Shown here one piece after another: positions 28,192 to 37,229 of a DNA stretch of 64,000 bases (position 1 is its first letter; every line of letters starts with the position of its first letter). The notes under the pieces were generated by a model. That model was not told the DNA's origin and did not search any database. It was given only the letters and a program-made list of their open reading frames with translations. Source of the DNA: Nocardioides nitrophenolicus (lineage in GTDB: Bacteria > Actinomycetota > Actinomycetes > Propionibacteriales > Nocardioidaceae); the NCBI RefSeq assembly GCF_016907515.1, contig NZ_JAFBBY010000001.1, positions 3,844,001 through 3,908,000 of the forward strand, read 5' to 3'. The position numbers and the translations under genes were made by a program.

Positions 28192-28353
28192 AGGGCGTGT
28201 CTCCCAAGTCCCCGCCTGCTGCGCGACGTTTCCGACTCGATCTGGCTGCGTTGGCGTCGCTCGAAGGGCGACCCGGCACGACATCGCTCCGCCGCCTTGT
28301 CAGATCGGCCGGAAACGCCGCTCGCGACGGCGCGGACTCGGGAGACACGCCCT
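28192..28353. repeat. 162-bp long palindrome, MITE-like
   Basis: The outer 14 bases are perfect inverted repeats (28192-28205 with 28340-28353). The arms stay similar inward over most of the element, sharing for example CGTTTCCG and CGATCTG. The right end forms part of the TAG stop of the adjacent aminotransferase. It has no coding capacity. It could be a non-autonomous transposable element or a large terminator/cruciform. Confidence 0.65.
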
Positions 28354-29554
28354 ACGCGAAGAGCTTCTGGATCCGGGTGATCCCCTCGTGCAGCGCGTCG
28401 TCGCCGAGCGCGTAGGAGAGCCGCAGGTAGCCGGGCGCCCCGAAGGCCTCGCCGGGGACGACGGCGACGTCGGCGTGGTCGAGGATGTAGGAGGCGAGCT
28501 CGGAGGAGGTCGCGATCTCCACGCCGCCGTGGGTGCGCCCCAGCAGGCCCTGGACCGACGGGAAGGCGTAGAACGCGCCCTGCGGCTCGGGGCACACGAT
28601 GCCGGGCACCTCGTTGAGCAGGTCGACGATGGCCCGGCGCCGGCGTGCGAAGGCGGCCTTCATCTCCTCGACGGCCTCCAGCCCGCCGTCGAGCGCCGCC
28701 GCGGCGGCGACCTGGCTGACGTTGCCGACGTTCGAGGTCGCGTGGGACTGGAGGTTGGCCGCCGCGGCGACGATGTCGCGGGGGCCGACGATCCAGCCGA
28801 CCCGCCAGCCGGTCATCGCGTAGGTCTTCGCGACGCCGTTGACCACGATGCAGCGCTCGCGCAGCTCGGGGCACAGGACGGGCAGGGAGGCGGTGGGCAG
28901 GTCGTCGTACACGAGGTGCTCGTAGATCTCGTCGGTCACCACCCACAGGCCGTGCTCGACGGCCCAGGCGCCGATGGCGGTGAGCTCCTCGACGGTGAAG
29001 ACCGCTCCCGTCGGGTTGGACGGCGAGGTGAGCAGCAGCGCCTTGGTGCGCTCGGTCCGGGCGCGCTCGAGCTGCTCGACGGTGACCTTGAAGTCCTGGG
29101 TCTCGTCGGCGAACACCTCCACCGGGACGCCGCCGGCGAGCCGGATCGCCTCGGGGTAGGTCGTCCAGTACGGCGTGGGCAGCAGCACCTCGTCGCCCGG
29201 GTCGAGCAGGGTGGCGAAGGCGCCGTACACGGCGTGCTTGCCGCCGTTGGTGACCAGGACCTGGCTCGCGTCGATCTCGTACGCCGAGTCGCGCAGCGTC
29301 TTGCGCACGATCGCGTCCTTGAGCTCGGGGAGCCCGCTCGCCGGCGTGTAGCGGTGGAAGCGCGGGTCCCGGCAGGCGGCCACGGCGGCCCCGACGATCG
29401 GGGCGGGCGTCGGGAAGTCCGGCTCGCCGGCGCCGAAGCCGATGACCGGTCGGCCCTCGGCGCGCAGGGCCTTGGCCCGGGCGTCGACCTTGAGGGTGGC
29501 GGACTCCGCGATGGCGCGGACGCGGGCGGAGATCCGGGGGCGCTCCAGGCTCAT
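28352..29554 (-). CDS. Class I aspartate-type aminotransferase
   Basis: A 400-residue fold-type I PLP enzyme. [28 protein letters not shown] and the PLP lysine in [16 protein letters not shown] identify the aspartate aminotransferase Ib group; length is normal. The stop codon is built by the edge of the 162-bp palindrome. A palindrome TGAACC-ATC-GGTTCA lies 32 bases before its start and matches the island operator, so this gene may belong to the island regulon, moving amino groups to 2-oxoglutarate or oxaloacetate. Confidence 0.92.
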   Translation of the reverse strand: MSLERPRISARVRAIAESATLKVDARAKALRAEGRPVIGFGAGEPDFPTPAPIVGAAVAACRDPRFHRYTPASGLPELKDAIVRKTLRDSAYEIDASQVLVTNGGKHAVYGAFATLLDPGDEVLLPTPYWTTYPEAIRLAGGVPVEVFADETQDFKVTVEQLERARTERTKALLLTSPSNPTGAVFTVEELTAIGAWAVEHGLWVVTDEIYEHLVYDDLPTASLPVLCPELRERCIVVNGVAKTYAMTGWRVGWIVGPRDIVAAAANLQSHATSNVGNVSQVAAAAALDGGLEAVEEMKAAFARRRRAIVDLLNEVPGIVCPEPQGAFYAFPSVQGLLGRTHGGVEIATSSELASYILDHADVAVVPGEAFGAPGYLRLSYALGDDALHEGITRIQKLFA

Positions 29555-29585
29555 GGCGGCAGCCTAGGGGCTGCTGCGAAAAAAA

Positions 29586-29600
29586 TGAACCATCGGTTCA
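29586..29600 (-). promoter_or_regulatory. Operator-like palindrome upstream of aminotransferase
   Basis: Perfect 6-3-6 inverted repeat TGAACC-ATC-GGTTCA. It equals two of the three half-sites of the island operator; the third, downstream half-site is missing. It faces the aminotransferase on the minus strand. Confidence 0.6.
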
Positions 29601-29663
29601 CATTCGCCGGATGCGGCTCGGCACCGGCTCCCTCGGGCGGTTCGGGCAATCCGGCGCCACCTA

Positions 29664-29720
29664 TTGACACGGGCGGTGGGCGAGATCACTATTTCGGATC
29701 AACGGTTTATCTAATGAACC
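29664..29720 (+). promoter_or_regulatory. Promoter P1 with island operator
   Basis: TTGACA (29664-29669), 17-bp spacer, CACTAT (29687-29692), then the tripartite site GGATC-AAC-GGTTT-ATCTAAT-GAACC (29696-29720). A repressor bound here would block transcription start of the binding protein to folD operon. Confidence 0.72.
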
Positions 29721-29769
29721 AGCGGCCGCAATCGGGCGTGGTTGCCTGGGCGACTTGAAAGGTGAGGCG

Positions 29770-31308
29770 ATGGCGCGATTTTCGCACGCACTCCGGCGCA
29801 GCGCGGTGCTCGTCGGCCTGTGCGTCGGCGCACTGGTGATCAGTGCCTGTGGCGGGCTCTCCGGCAGCAGTGACTCGGATGGCGACGAGAACCAGGTCCT
29901 CCGGATCGGCATGGCATCTGACGCGCAGAGCCTCGATCCGCCGAACTTCGTCCTCGCGGGCGACTTCACCCGGGACAACCTCGTCTACGAGACCCTGGTG
30001 AAGCTGACCAACAGCGGCGGCTTCGAGCCCGGCCTGGCGACGTCCTGGGAGCAGGCCTCCCCGACGGAGTGGGACTTCACCCTGCGCGAGGGCGTGAAGT
30101 TCCACGACGGGACCGACTTCGACAGCGCGGCGGTGAAGCAGAGCCTCGAGCGGGCCGCGACCCAGTCCCAGGGCAAGGGCTTCCTCGGCGTCATCAAGGA
30201 GGTGCAGACCCCCGACCCGATGACGGCGCGGATCGTGCTCACCAAGCCGTTCTCCAGCATCCTCAACAACCTGACCGTGCTGGTCTCGGCCATCATCAGC
30301 CCCAAGGCGCTGGCGGAGAAGGACGAGAAGCAGCTGGCCAAGGAGCCGGTCGGCACCGGTCCCTACACCTTCGTCGACTGGGTGCCCGACACCAAGATGT
30401 CCTTCCAGGTGAACCCCGACTACTGGGGCACCAAGCCCAAGGTGGACAAGGTCGAGTTCGTCCCGATCCCCGAGGCCAGCACCCGATTCAGCGCGCTGCA
30501 GGCCGGTGACATCGACGTGATCGAGAACCCGCCGCCGGACCAGCTCAAGGACCTCGGCGACGACTTCTACGCCATCACCGAGCCGAAGGCCCGCCCGATC
30601 TTCCTCGGCTTCAACCTGCAGACGGTCCCCAACCCGCTCATCCGCAAGGCCGTGGCGCACGCCATCGACCGCAAGGCGATCGTCGACGACGTCCTCGAGG
30701 GTGTCGGCAACGCGGCCGACGCCGGCCTGGTCTCGCCCGAGTTCCTCGAGAACGACCCGCCGATCAAGCTCGACTACGACCCGGAGGAGGCCAAGCGCCT
30801 GCTGGCCGAGGCGGGGGAGCCGAACCCGAAGCTCACCTTGACGATGCCCTCGGCGCGCTACCTCAAGGACAAGGAGATCGGCGAGGTCGTCCAGCAGCAG
30901 CTGGCCGAGGTCGGCATCGAGCTCAAGCTCGACGTCCAGGAGCCCGGCACCTGGTACCAGTCGCTCCTCGACCACAAGACCGAGATGTACTACCTCGGCT
31001 GGGGGATGAGCTCCGGTGACCCGGGAGACATGCTGGTCCGGGTCTTCCGCAGCGACGCCGTCAACAACATGTCGCAGTTCAAGGACCCGGCGGTCGACCA
31101 GGAGATCGACTCGCTCGCGACCCTGGAGGTCGGCAGCGACGAGCGCAACCAGGTGATGCAGGACGTCCAGCGCCAGCTGGTCGAGGACGACGCCGTGGTG
31201 ATCCCGATCTACCACATGGTGAACTCCTTCGCCGCCCGCAAGGGGGTCGAGGACTTCCACACGACCACCTCCGAGCTCATCGACCTCAGCAAGACGACGG
31301 TCGACTGA
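29770..31308 (+). CDS. Peptide/nickel-type ABC substrate-binding lipoprotein
   Basis: A 512-residue SBP family 5 (cluster C) protein. The signal peptide ends in the lipobox VISAC, so it is membrane-anchored outside the cell. Visible family marks are LRIGMASDAQSLDPP, FTLREGVKFHDG and GPYTFVDW. It probably captures the island's substrate and feeds DppBC-type permeases (46115-47912) powered by the ATPases at 37230-39373. The ATG has AGGTGAGG upstream. It is the first gene of the operon under P1. Confidence 0.93.
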   Translation: MARFSHALRRSAVLVGLCVGALVISACGGLSGSSDSDGDENQVLRIGMASDAQSLDPPNFVLAGDFTRDNLVYETLVKLTNSGGFEPGLATSWEQASPTEWDFTLREGVKFHDGTDFDSAAVKQSLERAATQSQGKGFLGVIKEVQTPDPMTARIVLTKPFSSILNNLTVLVSAIISPKALAEKDEKQLAKEPVGTGPYTFVDWVPDTKMSFQVNPDYWGTKPKVDKVEFVPIPEASTRFSALQAGDIDVIENPPPDQLKDLGDDFYAITEPKARPIFLGFNLQTVPNPLIRKAVAHAIDRKAIVDDVLEGVGNAADAGLVSPEFLENDPPIKLDYDPEEAKRLLAEAGEPNPKLTLTMPSARYLKDKEIGEVVQQQLAEVGIELKLDVQEPGTWYQSLLDHKTEMYYLGWGMSSGDPGDMLVRVFRSDAVNNMSQFKDPAVDQEIDSLATLEVGSDERNQVMQDVQRQLVEDDAVVIPIYHMVNSFAARKGVEDFHTTTSELIDLSKTTVD

Positions 31309-31402
31309 GCGGGTGGGGTGCCGGACTCCCGCCCGGCACCCCACCTCCACCCTCCACCCACCTCAGCACCCACTTCCGCGAGCGCACGAGAAAGAGAAGC
31401 GC

Positions 31403-33856
31403 ATGGTCTCCCCCCAGCCGTCCCGAGCACAGGTCGTGATCATCGGCGGCGGCATCATCGGCACGAGCGTCGCCTACCACCTGACCAAGCTCGGCGTCAC
31501 CGACGTGGTGGTGCTGGAGCAGGGCAAGCTGTCGGGAGGGACGACCTGGCACGCCGCCGGCCTGGTGGGCCAGCTCCGCCCGACCGACGCGATGACGAAG
31601 CTGATCCAGTACTCCACGCAGCTGTACGCGACGCTCGAGGAGGAGACCGGACTCGGGACCGGGTGGAAGCGCTGCGGCAGCCTGTCGGTGGCCCGCACCG
31701 AGGAGCGGATGACCTCGCTGCTCCGCACCCAGGCCACGGCCCGCGCGTTCGGCGTCGAGGCGCACCGGCTGACGCCGGAGGAGGCCGGGGCGAAGTGGCC
31801 GCTCATGCGCACCGACGACCTGGTCGGCGCGGTGTGGCTCCCCGGTGACGGCAAGGCCAACCCGACCGACCTCACCCAGGCCCTGGCGCGGGGCGCCCGC
31901 AGCCGCGGCGCCGTGGTGTGCGAGGAGACCCAGGTCGTCGGCATGGACCTGCACGACGGGCGGATCACCACGGTGCACACCCAGCGGGGACCGATCGAGT
32001 GCGAGACGGTGGTCAACTGCGCCGGACAGTGGGCGGCGCAGGTCGGCGCGATGGCCGGCGTCCGGGTGCCGCTGCACTCCGTGGAGCACTTCTACATCGT
32101 CACCGACCCGATCGAGGGCGTGCACCGGGACCTGCCCGTGATGCGGGACCAGGACGGCTTCATCTACTTCAAGGAGGAGGTCGGCGGCCTGGTGATGGGT
32201 GGCTTCGAGCCCGACGCCAAGCCGTGGGTGGGTCCCCACGAGATCCCCGACCCCTTCGTCTTCCAGCTGCTCGACGAGGACTGGGACCAGTTCGAGATCC
32301 TGATGGAGAACGCCATCACCCGGGTGCCGGCCCTGGAGCGGGCCGGGGTCAAGAAGTTCTACAACGGCCCGGAGAGCTTCACCCCCGACAACAACTTCAT
32401 CATGGGGGAGTCGCTCGAGGTCCCGAACATGTACGTGCTGGCCGGCTTCAACTCCACCGGCATCGCCTCCGCCGGCGGCGCCGGCATGGCGATGGCGGAG
32501 TGGATCGTCGCCGGCGAGCCGGAGCGCGACCTGTGGCCGGTCGACATCCGGCGGTTCGCGCCCTTCAACAGCAACGAGTCCTGGCTGCGCGAGCGGACCA
32601 AGGAGACCCTCGGGCTGCACTACGCCATCCCGTGGCCGAACCGCGAGCCCGAGTCCGGCCGCCCGCTGCGCCGCTCGCCGATCCACCACCTGCTCGAGGA
32701 GCGGGGCGCGGTGATGGGCAGCCGCAACGGCTGGGAGCGCCCCAACTGGTTCGCACCCGAGGGCACGCCCCGGGTCACGGAGTACTCCTTCGGGCACCAG
32801 AACTGGCGGCCGCAGGTGGACGCCGAGCACCGCGCCACCCGCGACGGCGTGGCCCTGCTCGACCAGACGGCGTTCGCCAAGTTCCTGGTGCGCGGTCCCG
32901 GGGCCGAGGACGCCCTGCAGTACATCTGCGCCAACGACCTGGCCGTGGCCCCCGGGACGACGGTCTACACCGGCATCCTCAACGACCGGGGCGGCTACGA
33001 GTCCGACGTGACCGTGACCCGCACCGCGCCGGACGAGTACCTCCTGGTGACCGGCTCCGCGCAGGCCGCCCGCGACGAGCACTACCTGAACCGGCACCTG
33101 CCCGAGGGCTCGCGCACCGAGATCGTCGACGTGACCTCGTCGTACGCCGTGCTCGGGATCATGGGTCCGCAGTCGCGCACCCTGCTCTCGCGGCTGACTC
33201 GCAGCGACCTCGGCAACGAGGCCTTCCCGTTCTACACCAGCCAGCGCATCGACATCGGCCCGGTGCCGGTGCGGGCGACCCGGGTCTCCTACGTCGGCGA
33301 CCTCGGCTGGGAGCTGTACATCCCCACCGAGTACGCCGTCACGGCGTACGAGCGCCTGGTCGACGCCGGCGCCGACCTCGGCCTGACCGCGGTGGGCCAC
33401 TACGCCGTCGACGCGATGCGGATCGAGAAGGGCTACCGGGCCTGGGGCCGCGAGCTCACCCCCGACCGCACACCGGTCGAGGCCGGCATGACCTTCACCT
33501 GCAAGCTGGCCGGTGGGATCGACTTCCGTGGCCGCGAGGCCGTCGAGAAGGCCAAGCAGGCCGGGCCGCGCAGCCGCCTGGTGTCGCTCACCGTCGACGC
33601 GCCCGAGGCCGTGCTGTGGGGCGGCGAGCTGCTGCTCCGCGACGGTGAGCCACGCGGATTCGTCACGTCGGCGGCGTACAGCGCCGTCCTGGGCCGGTTC
33701 GCCGCGATGGCGTACGTCGAGCCGGAGGTCGAGGTCGCCGACGCCGCCTACGTCCGCGCCGGTCGCTACCAGGTGGAGGCCGCGGGCGTCGTCTTCGACG
33801 CCGAGGTGGGGCTCAAGGCCCCGTTCGACCCGACCGGCGCGCGGCTGAAGGGCTGA
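31403..33856 (+). CDS. FAD-dependent N-demethylase, dimethylglycine/methylaminobutyrate oxidase type
   Basis: An 817-residue two-part enzyme. The N-terminal DAO flavin domain (about 10-375) has IIGGGIIGTS and TTWHAAG, whose His50 is the covalent FAD site in this family. A FAO linker (about 375-440) and a GcvT-like folate-binding half (about 480-817) with LLVTGSAQAARDEHY and GYRAWGRELTPD follow. Such enzymes remove N-methyl groups from dimethylglycine, sarcosine or gamma-N-methylaminobutyrate and can pass them to tetrahydrofolate. Downstream purU, semialdehyde dehydrogenase and folD form the same set that surrounds mabO on the Arthrobacter nicotine plasmid pAO1. The exact amine is not determined by sequence. 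Confidence 0.9.
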   Translation: MVSPQPSRAQVVIIGGGIIGTSVAYHLTKLGVTDVVVLEQGKLSGGTTWHAAGLVGQLRPTDAMTKLIQYSTQLYATLEEETGLGTGWKRCGSLSVARTEERMTSLLRTQATARAFGVEAHRLTPEEAGAKWPLMRTDDLVGAVWLPGDGKANPTDLTQALARGARSRGAVVCEETQVVGMDLHDGRITTVHTQRGPIECETVVNCAGQWAAQVGAMAGVRVPLHSVEHFYIVTDPIEGVHRDLPVMRDQDGFIYFKEEVGGLVMGGFEPDAKPWVGPHEIPDPFVFQLLDEDWDQFEILMENAITRVPALERAGVKKFYNGPESFTPDNNFIMGESLEVPNMYVLAGFNSTGIASAGGAGMAMAEWIVAGEPERDLWPVDIRRFAPFNSNESWLRERTKETLGLHYAIPWPNREPESGRPLRRSPIHHLLEERGAVMGSRNGWERPNWFAPEGTPRVTEYSFGHQNWRPQVDAEHRATRDGVALLDQTAFAKFLVRGPGAEDALQYICANDLAVAPGTTVYTGILNDRGGYESDVTVTRTAPDEYLLVTGSAQAARDEHYLNRHLPEGSRTEIVDVTSSYAVLGIMGPQSRTLLSRLTRSDLGNEAFPFYTSQRIDIGPVPVRATRVSYVGDLGWELYIPTEYAVTAYERLVDAGADLGLTAVGHYAVDAMRIEKGYRAWGRELTPDRTPVEAGMTFTCKLAGGIDFRGREAVEKAKQAGPRSRLVSLTVDAPEAVLWGGELLLRDGEPRGFVTSAAYSAVLGRFAAMAYVEPEVEVADAAYVRAGRYQVEAAGVVFDAEVGLKAPFDPTGARLKG

Positions 33857-33861
33857 GGTCG

Positions 33862-34761
33862 ATGAGCGAGAGCAACCTGACCGCGCCCCAGCGCGCCGTG
33901 GCTGCGGTCTCCGACGAGATCGTGGTGTCCCTGTCGTGCGTGGACCGTCCTGGCATCGTGCGCGCGGTGGTGGACTTCTTCTACCGCCACGGCTGCGACA
34001 TCGTGGAGAGCAACCAGTTCGGCGACACCGGCTCGGGCCAGTTCTTCATGCGGGTGCAGATGCGCCGCTCCGAGGCGACGCCGGCCCTGGCCGACCTGGA
34101 CGACGCGTTCGCCGACATCGCCGCGGAGTTCGCCATGGACTACCGCCTCGCCGAGCTCAGCCGGCCGATGCGGGTGCTGATCATGGTCTCGAAGTTCGAC
34201 CACTGCCTGCAGGACCTGCTCTACCGCTGGTCCAGCGGGCTGCTCCCGATCGAGATCCCGGTGATCGTGTCCAACCACCCCGACCTCGCGCCGATCGCCG
34301 CCTGGTACGGCATCGAGTTCGTCCACGTCCCGGTGACCCGGGAGACCAAGCCCGAGGCCGAGGCGGCGCTCCTCGACCTCGTCGACCGCCACGACATCGA
34401 CCTGGTGGTGCTCGCCCGCTACATGCAGATCCTGTCGACCGAGCTGTGCAAGGAGCTCGACGGCCGGGCGATCAACATCCACCACTCGTTCCTGCCGAGC
34501 TTCAAGGGCGCCAACCCGTACCGGCAGGCGCACGAGCGCGGCGTGAAGCTGGTCGGAGCGACCGCCCACTACGTCACCTCCGACCTCGACGAGGGCCCGA
34601 TCATCGAGCAGAACGTGGCGCGTGTCGACCACCAGGCGTCGGTCCAGGACCTGGTGGCGCTGGGTCGGGACACCGAGGCGCACACCCTGGCCCGGGCGGT
34701 CCTGTGGCACGTGCAGCACCGGGTGCTGCTCAACGGGCACCGCACCATCGTCTTCCGCTGA
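33862..34761 (+). CDS. purU: Formyltetrahydrofolate deformylase
   Basis: A 299-residue PurU: an N-terminal ACT domain (about residues 19-95) and a formyltransferase-fold domain with RVLIMVSKFDHCL, INIHHSFLPSFKGANPY (catalytic His207/208 region) and VTSDLDEGPII. It releases formate from 10-formyl-THF. Placed 5 bases after the demethylase gene, its likely job is to dispose of the methyl carbon and regenerate THF, rather than purine balance. Confidence 0.95.
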   Translation: MSESNLTAPQRAVAAVSDEIVVSLSCVDRPGIVRAVVDFFYRHGCDIVESNQFGDTGSGQFFMRVQMRRSEATPALADLDDAFADIAAEFAMDYRLAELSRPMRVLIMVSKFDHCLQDLLYRWSSGLLPIEIPVIVSNHPDLAPIAAWYGIEFVHVPVTRETKPEAEAALLDLVDRHDIDLVVLARYMQILSTELCKELDGRAINIHHSFLPSFKGANPYRQAHERGVKLVGATAHYVTSDLDEGPIIEQNVARVDHQASVQDLVALGRDTEAHTLARAVLWHVQHRVLLNGHRTIVFR

Positions 34762-34772
34762 GAGGGAACCAC

Positions 34773-36248
34773 GTGAGCACCGACCGCGAGCGCGAGCTGC
34801 TCGCCACCGTCAGGACCGACCTGTTCGTCGCGGGGGAGTGGCGTGCCGCCGGCTCCGGCGCGACCTTCGCCGTCGAGGACCCGGCCACCGAGCAGGTCCT
34901 GGCCCAGGTCGCCGACGCCACCGCCGAGGACGGCGCGGCCGCGCTGTCCGCCGCCCACCGCGCCCAGCAGGACTGGGGCCGGACGCCGCCGCGCGAGCGC
35001 GGTGAGCTGCTCCGGCTCGCCTACCAGCGGACCATGGAGCGGGCCGACGACTTCGCACTGCTGATGACCCTGGAGATGGGCAAGCCGCTCGCCGAGGCGC
35101 TGGGCGAGGTCCGCTACGCGGCCGAGTTCCTGCGCTGGTTCTCCGAGGAGGCGGTGCGCATCGACGGCCGGTACGTGCCCGCGCCCGACGGTCGCAGCCG
35201 GCTGCTGGTCCACCACCGGCCGGTCGGGCCCTGCCTGTTCGTGACCCCGTGGAACTTCCCGCTGGCCATGGTCACCCGCAAGGTCGCCCCGGCGATCGCC
35301 GCCGGCTGCACCATGGTCATCAAGCCGCCGGCACTCACGCCGCTGTCCACGCTGCTCTTCGCCCAGCTGCTCGAGGAGTGTGGGCTCCCCGCGGGCGTGC
35401 TCAACGTCGTACCGACCAGCAGCGCGAGCCGCGTCGTGGCCCCGCTGGTCGCCGACCCCCGGCTGCGCAAGCTCTCCTTCACCGGCTCGACCGAGGTCGG
35501 GCGCCGGCTGCTGCGCGACGCCGCGGACCAGGTGCTGCGGACCTCGATGGAGCTGGGCGGCAACGCGCCGCTGCTGGTGTTCGAGGACGCCGACCTCGAC
35601 GTCGCGGTCGAGGGCGCGCTCGCGGCGAAGCTGCGCAACATGGGCCAGGCCTGCACCGCCGCGAACCGACTGCTGGTCCAGCGCTCGGTCGCCGAGGAGT
35701 TCGCCGACCGGCTGGCTCGGCGGATGGCCGCGCTGCGCACCGGCCGCGGCACCGAGAGCGGCGTCGACATCGGACCGCTGATCGACGGACCCAGCCGCAA
35801 GAAGGTCCAGGAGCTGGTCGACGACGCCGTCCAGCGCGGCGCGCGGGTGCTCACCGGCGGCGCGCCGGAGGACGGCGCCGGGCACTTCTACCCGCCGACG
35901 GTGCTGGTCGACGTACCCGCGGGGGCGCGGGTGCTCACCGAGGAGATCTTCGGGCCGGTGGCGCCGATCGTGACCTTCGCCGACGAGGCCGAGGGGGTCG
36001 CGCTCGCCAACGCGACCGAGTACGGCCTGGCCGCCTACGCGTTCACCCGCGACGGCGCGCGGCAGCTCCGGCTCGCCGAGACCGTGGACTCCGGGATGCT
36101 CGGCATCAACCTGGGCGTCATCTCCAACGCCGCCGCGCCCTTCGGCGGCATCAAGCAGTCGGGTCTCGGACGGGAGGGCGGCGCCGAGGGCATCCACGAG
36201 TACCTCGACGTGCGCTACGTCGGCATCGCCGACCCCTTCACCGCCTGA
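34773..36248 (+). CDS. Succinate-semialdehyde dehydrogenase family enzyme
   Basis: A 491-residue NAD(P)-dependent aldehyde dehydrogenase of the GabD branch. Asn161 is in TPWNFP, the base is Glu260 in MELGGNAP and the nucleophile is Cys294 in NMGQACTAANR. The family oxidises succinate semialdehyde or close C4-C5 semialdehydes to the acid. Inside an N-demethylation operon this fits a pathway in which an N-methyl-GABA-like intermediate becomes GABA, then the semialdehyde, then succinate. Start is GTG. Confidence 0.92.
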   Translation: MSTDRERELLATVRTDLFVAGEWRAAGSGATFAVEDPATEQVLAQVADATAEDGAAALSAAHRAQQDWGRTPPRERGELLRLAYQRTMERADDFALLMTLEMGKPLAEALGEVRYAAEFLRWFSEEAVRIDGRYVPAPDGRSRLLVHHRPVGPCLFVTPWNFPLAMVTRKVAPAIAAGCTMVIKPPALTPLSTLLFAQLLEECGLPAGVLNVVPTSSASRVVAPLVADPRLRKLSFTGSTEVGRRLLRDAADQVLRTSMELGGNAPLLVFEDADLDVAVEGALAAKLRNMGQACTAANRLLVQRSVAEEFADRLARRMAALRTGRGTESGVDIGPLIDGPSRKKVQELVDDAVQRGARVLTGGAPEDGAGHFYPPTVLVDVPAGARVLTEEIFGPVAPIVTFADEAEGVALANATEYGLAAYAFTRDGARQLRLAETVDSGMLGINLGVISNAAAPFGGIKQSGLGREGGAEGIHEYLDVRYVGIADPFTA

Positions 36249-36305
36249 CCTCGCCCCCTGACCTCGCCCGACCTCGCCCGACCTCGCCGCACCCGAAGGA
36301 CCCTC

Positions 36306-37148
36306 ATGGTTGCCCGGATCCTCGACGGCCAGGCCGTCGCCGCCCAGCTGCTCGCCGACGTCGCGGAGCGGGCCGCCCGCTTCGCCGCGCGGGTCGGTCG
36401 CGCCCCGACGCTCGCCACGGTGCTCGTCGGTGACGACCCCGCCTCGCACACCTACGTCAGGATGAAGCAGAACCGCTGTCGCCAGGCCGGCCTGGAGTCG
36501 GTCCGGGTCGAGCTCGGGGAGGGGACGACGACCGAGGAGCTGGTCGAGCGGATCGCCGCCCTGGCCGCCGATCCCGCCGTCGACGGCATCCTGCTCCAGC
36601 ACCCCGTCCCCGACGGCGTCGACGAGCACGCGGCGTTCGAGGCGATCGGCGCCGCCAAGGACGTCGACGGGGTCACCCTCGCCAGCTTCGCCGCCATGTC
36701 GTTCGGCGAGCCCGGCTTCGCCTCCTGCACCCCGGGCGGCATCATCCGGCTCCTCGACGCCTACGAGCTGCCCCTCGCGGGGCGGCACGCCGTCGTGGTC
36801 GGGCGCAGCCGGATCCTGGGCAAGCCGGTGGGGATGCTGCTCCTCGAGCGCGACGCGACCGTCACCTTCTGCCACTCCCGCACCCGCGACCTCGCCGACC
36901 GGGTCGCCGAGGCCGACCTCGTGGTCGCCGCGGTCGGCCGGCCGGAGCTGGTCCGCGGGGAGTGGATCAAGCCCGGCGCCGTGGTCGTCGACGCGGGCTA
37001 CAACCCGGGCAACGTGGGCGACGTCGAGTACGCCGCCGCGGCGAGCCGGGCGTCGTGGATCACCCCCGTGCCCGGTGGCGTCGGGCCGATGACGATCGCG
37101 ACGCTGCTGGCGCAGACCATGGACGGCGCGGAGCGCCGGCACGCCTGA
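36306..37148 (+). CDS. folD: Methylene-THF dehydrogenase/cyclohydrolase FolD
   Basis: A 280-residue bifunctional enzyme. The catalytic Tyr/Lys are in TYVRMKQNRC, the Gln in LLQHPVP, KDVDG follows, and GRSRILGKPVG and PGGVGPMTIA mark the NADP domain. It converts methylene-THF from the demethylase to 10-formyl-THF, the PurU substrate. It is probably a second, pathway-dedicated copy. The 57 bases before its ATG contain a degenerate tandem repeat of about 10 bases (GACCTCGCCC, four copies). Confidence 0.95.
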   Translation: MVARILDGQAVAAQLLADVAERAARFAARVGRAPTLATVLVGDDPASHTYVRMKQNRCRQAGLESVRVELGEGTTTEELVERIAALAADPAVDGILLQHPVPDGVDEHAAFEAIGAAKDVDGVTLASFAAMSFGEPGFASCTPGGIIRLLDAYELPLAGRHAVVVGRSRILGKPVGMLLLERDATVTFCHSRTRDLADRVAEADLVVAAVGRPELVRGEWIKPGAVVVDAGYNPGNVGDVEYAAAASRASWITPVPGGVGPMTIATLLAQTMDGAERRHA

Positions 37149-37155
37149 GGCGGGC

Positions 37156-37222
37156 AGGCACGGCTGAGCCGGACAGGCACGGCTGAGCCGGGCAGGCACG
37201 GCTGAGCCGTGCCTGCCCGGCG
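37156..37222. terminator. Terminator with triplicated left arm
   Basis: A perfect 16-bp stem (37188-37203 with 37207-37222, loop TGA) is preceded by two further 19-base copies of the left arm (from 37156 and 37175). It separates the folD operon from the convergent ATPase operon. Confidence 0.8.
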
Positions 37223-37229
37223 GCCGCGG

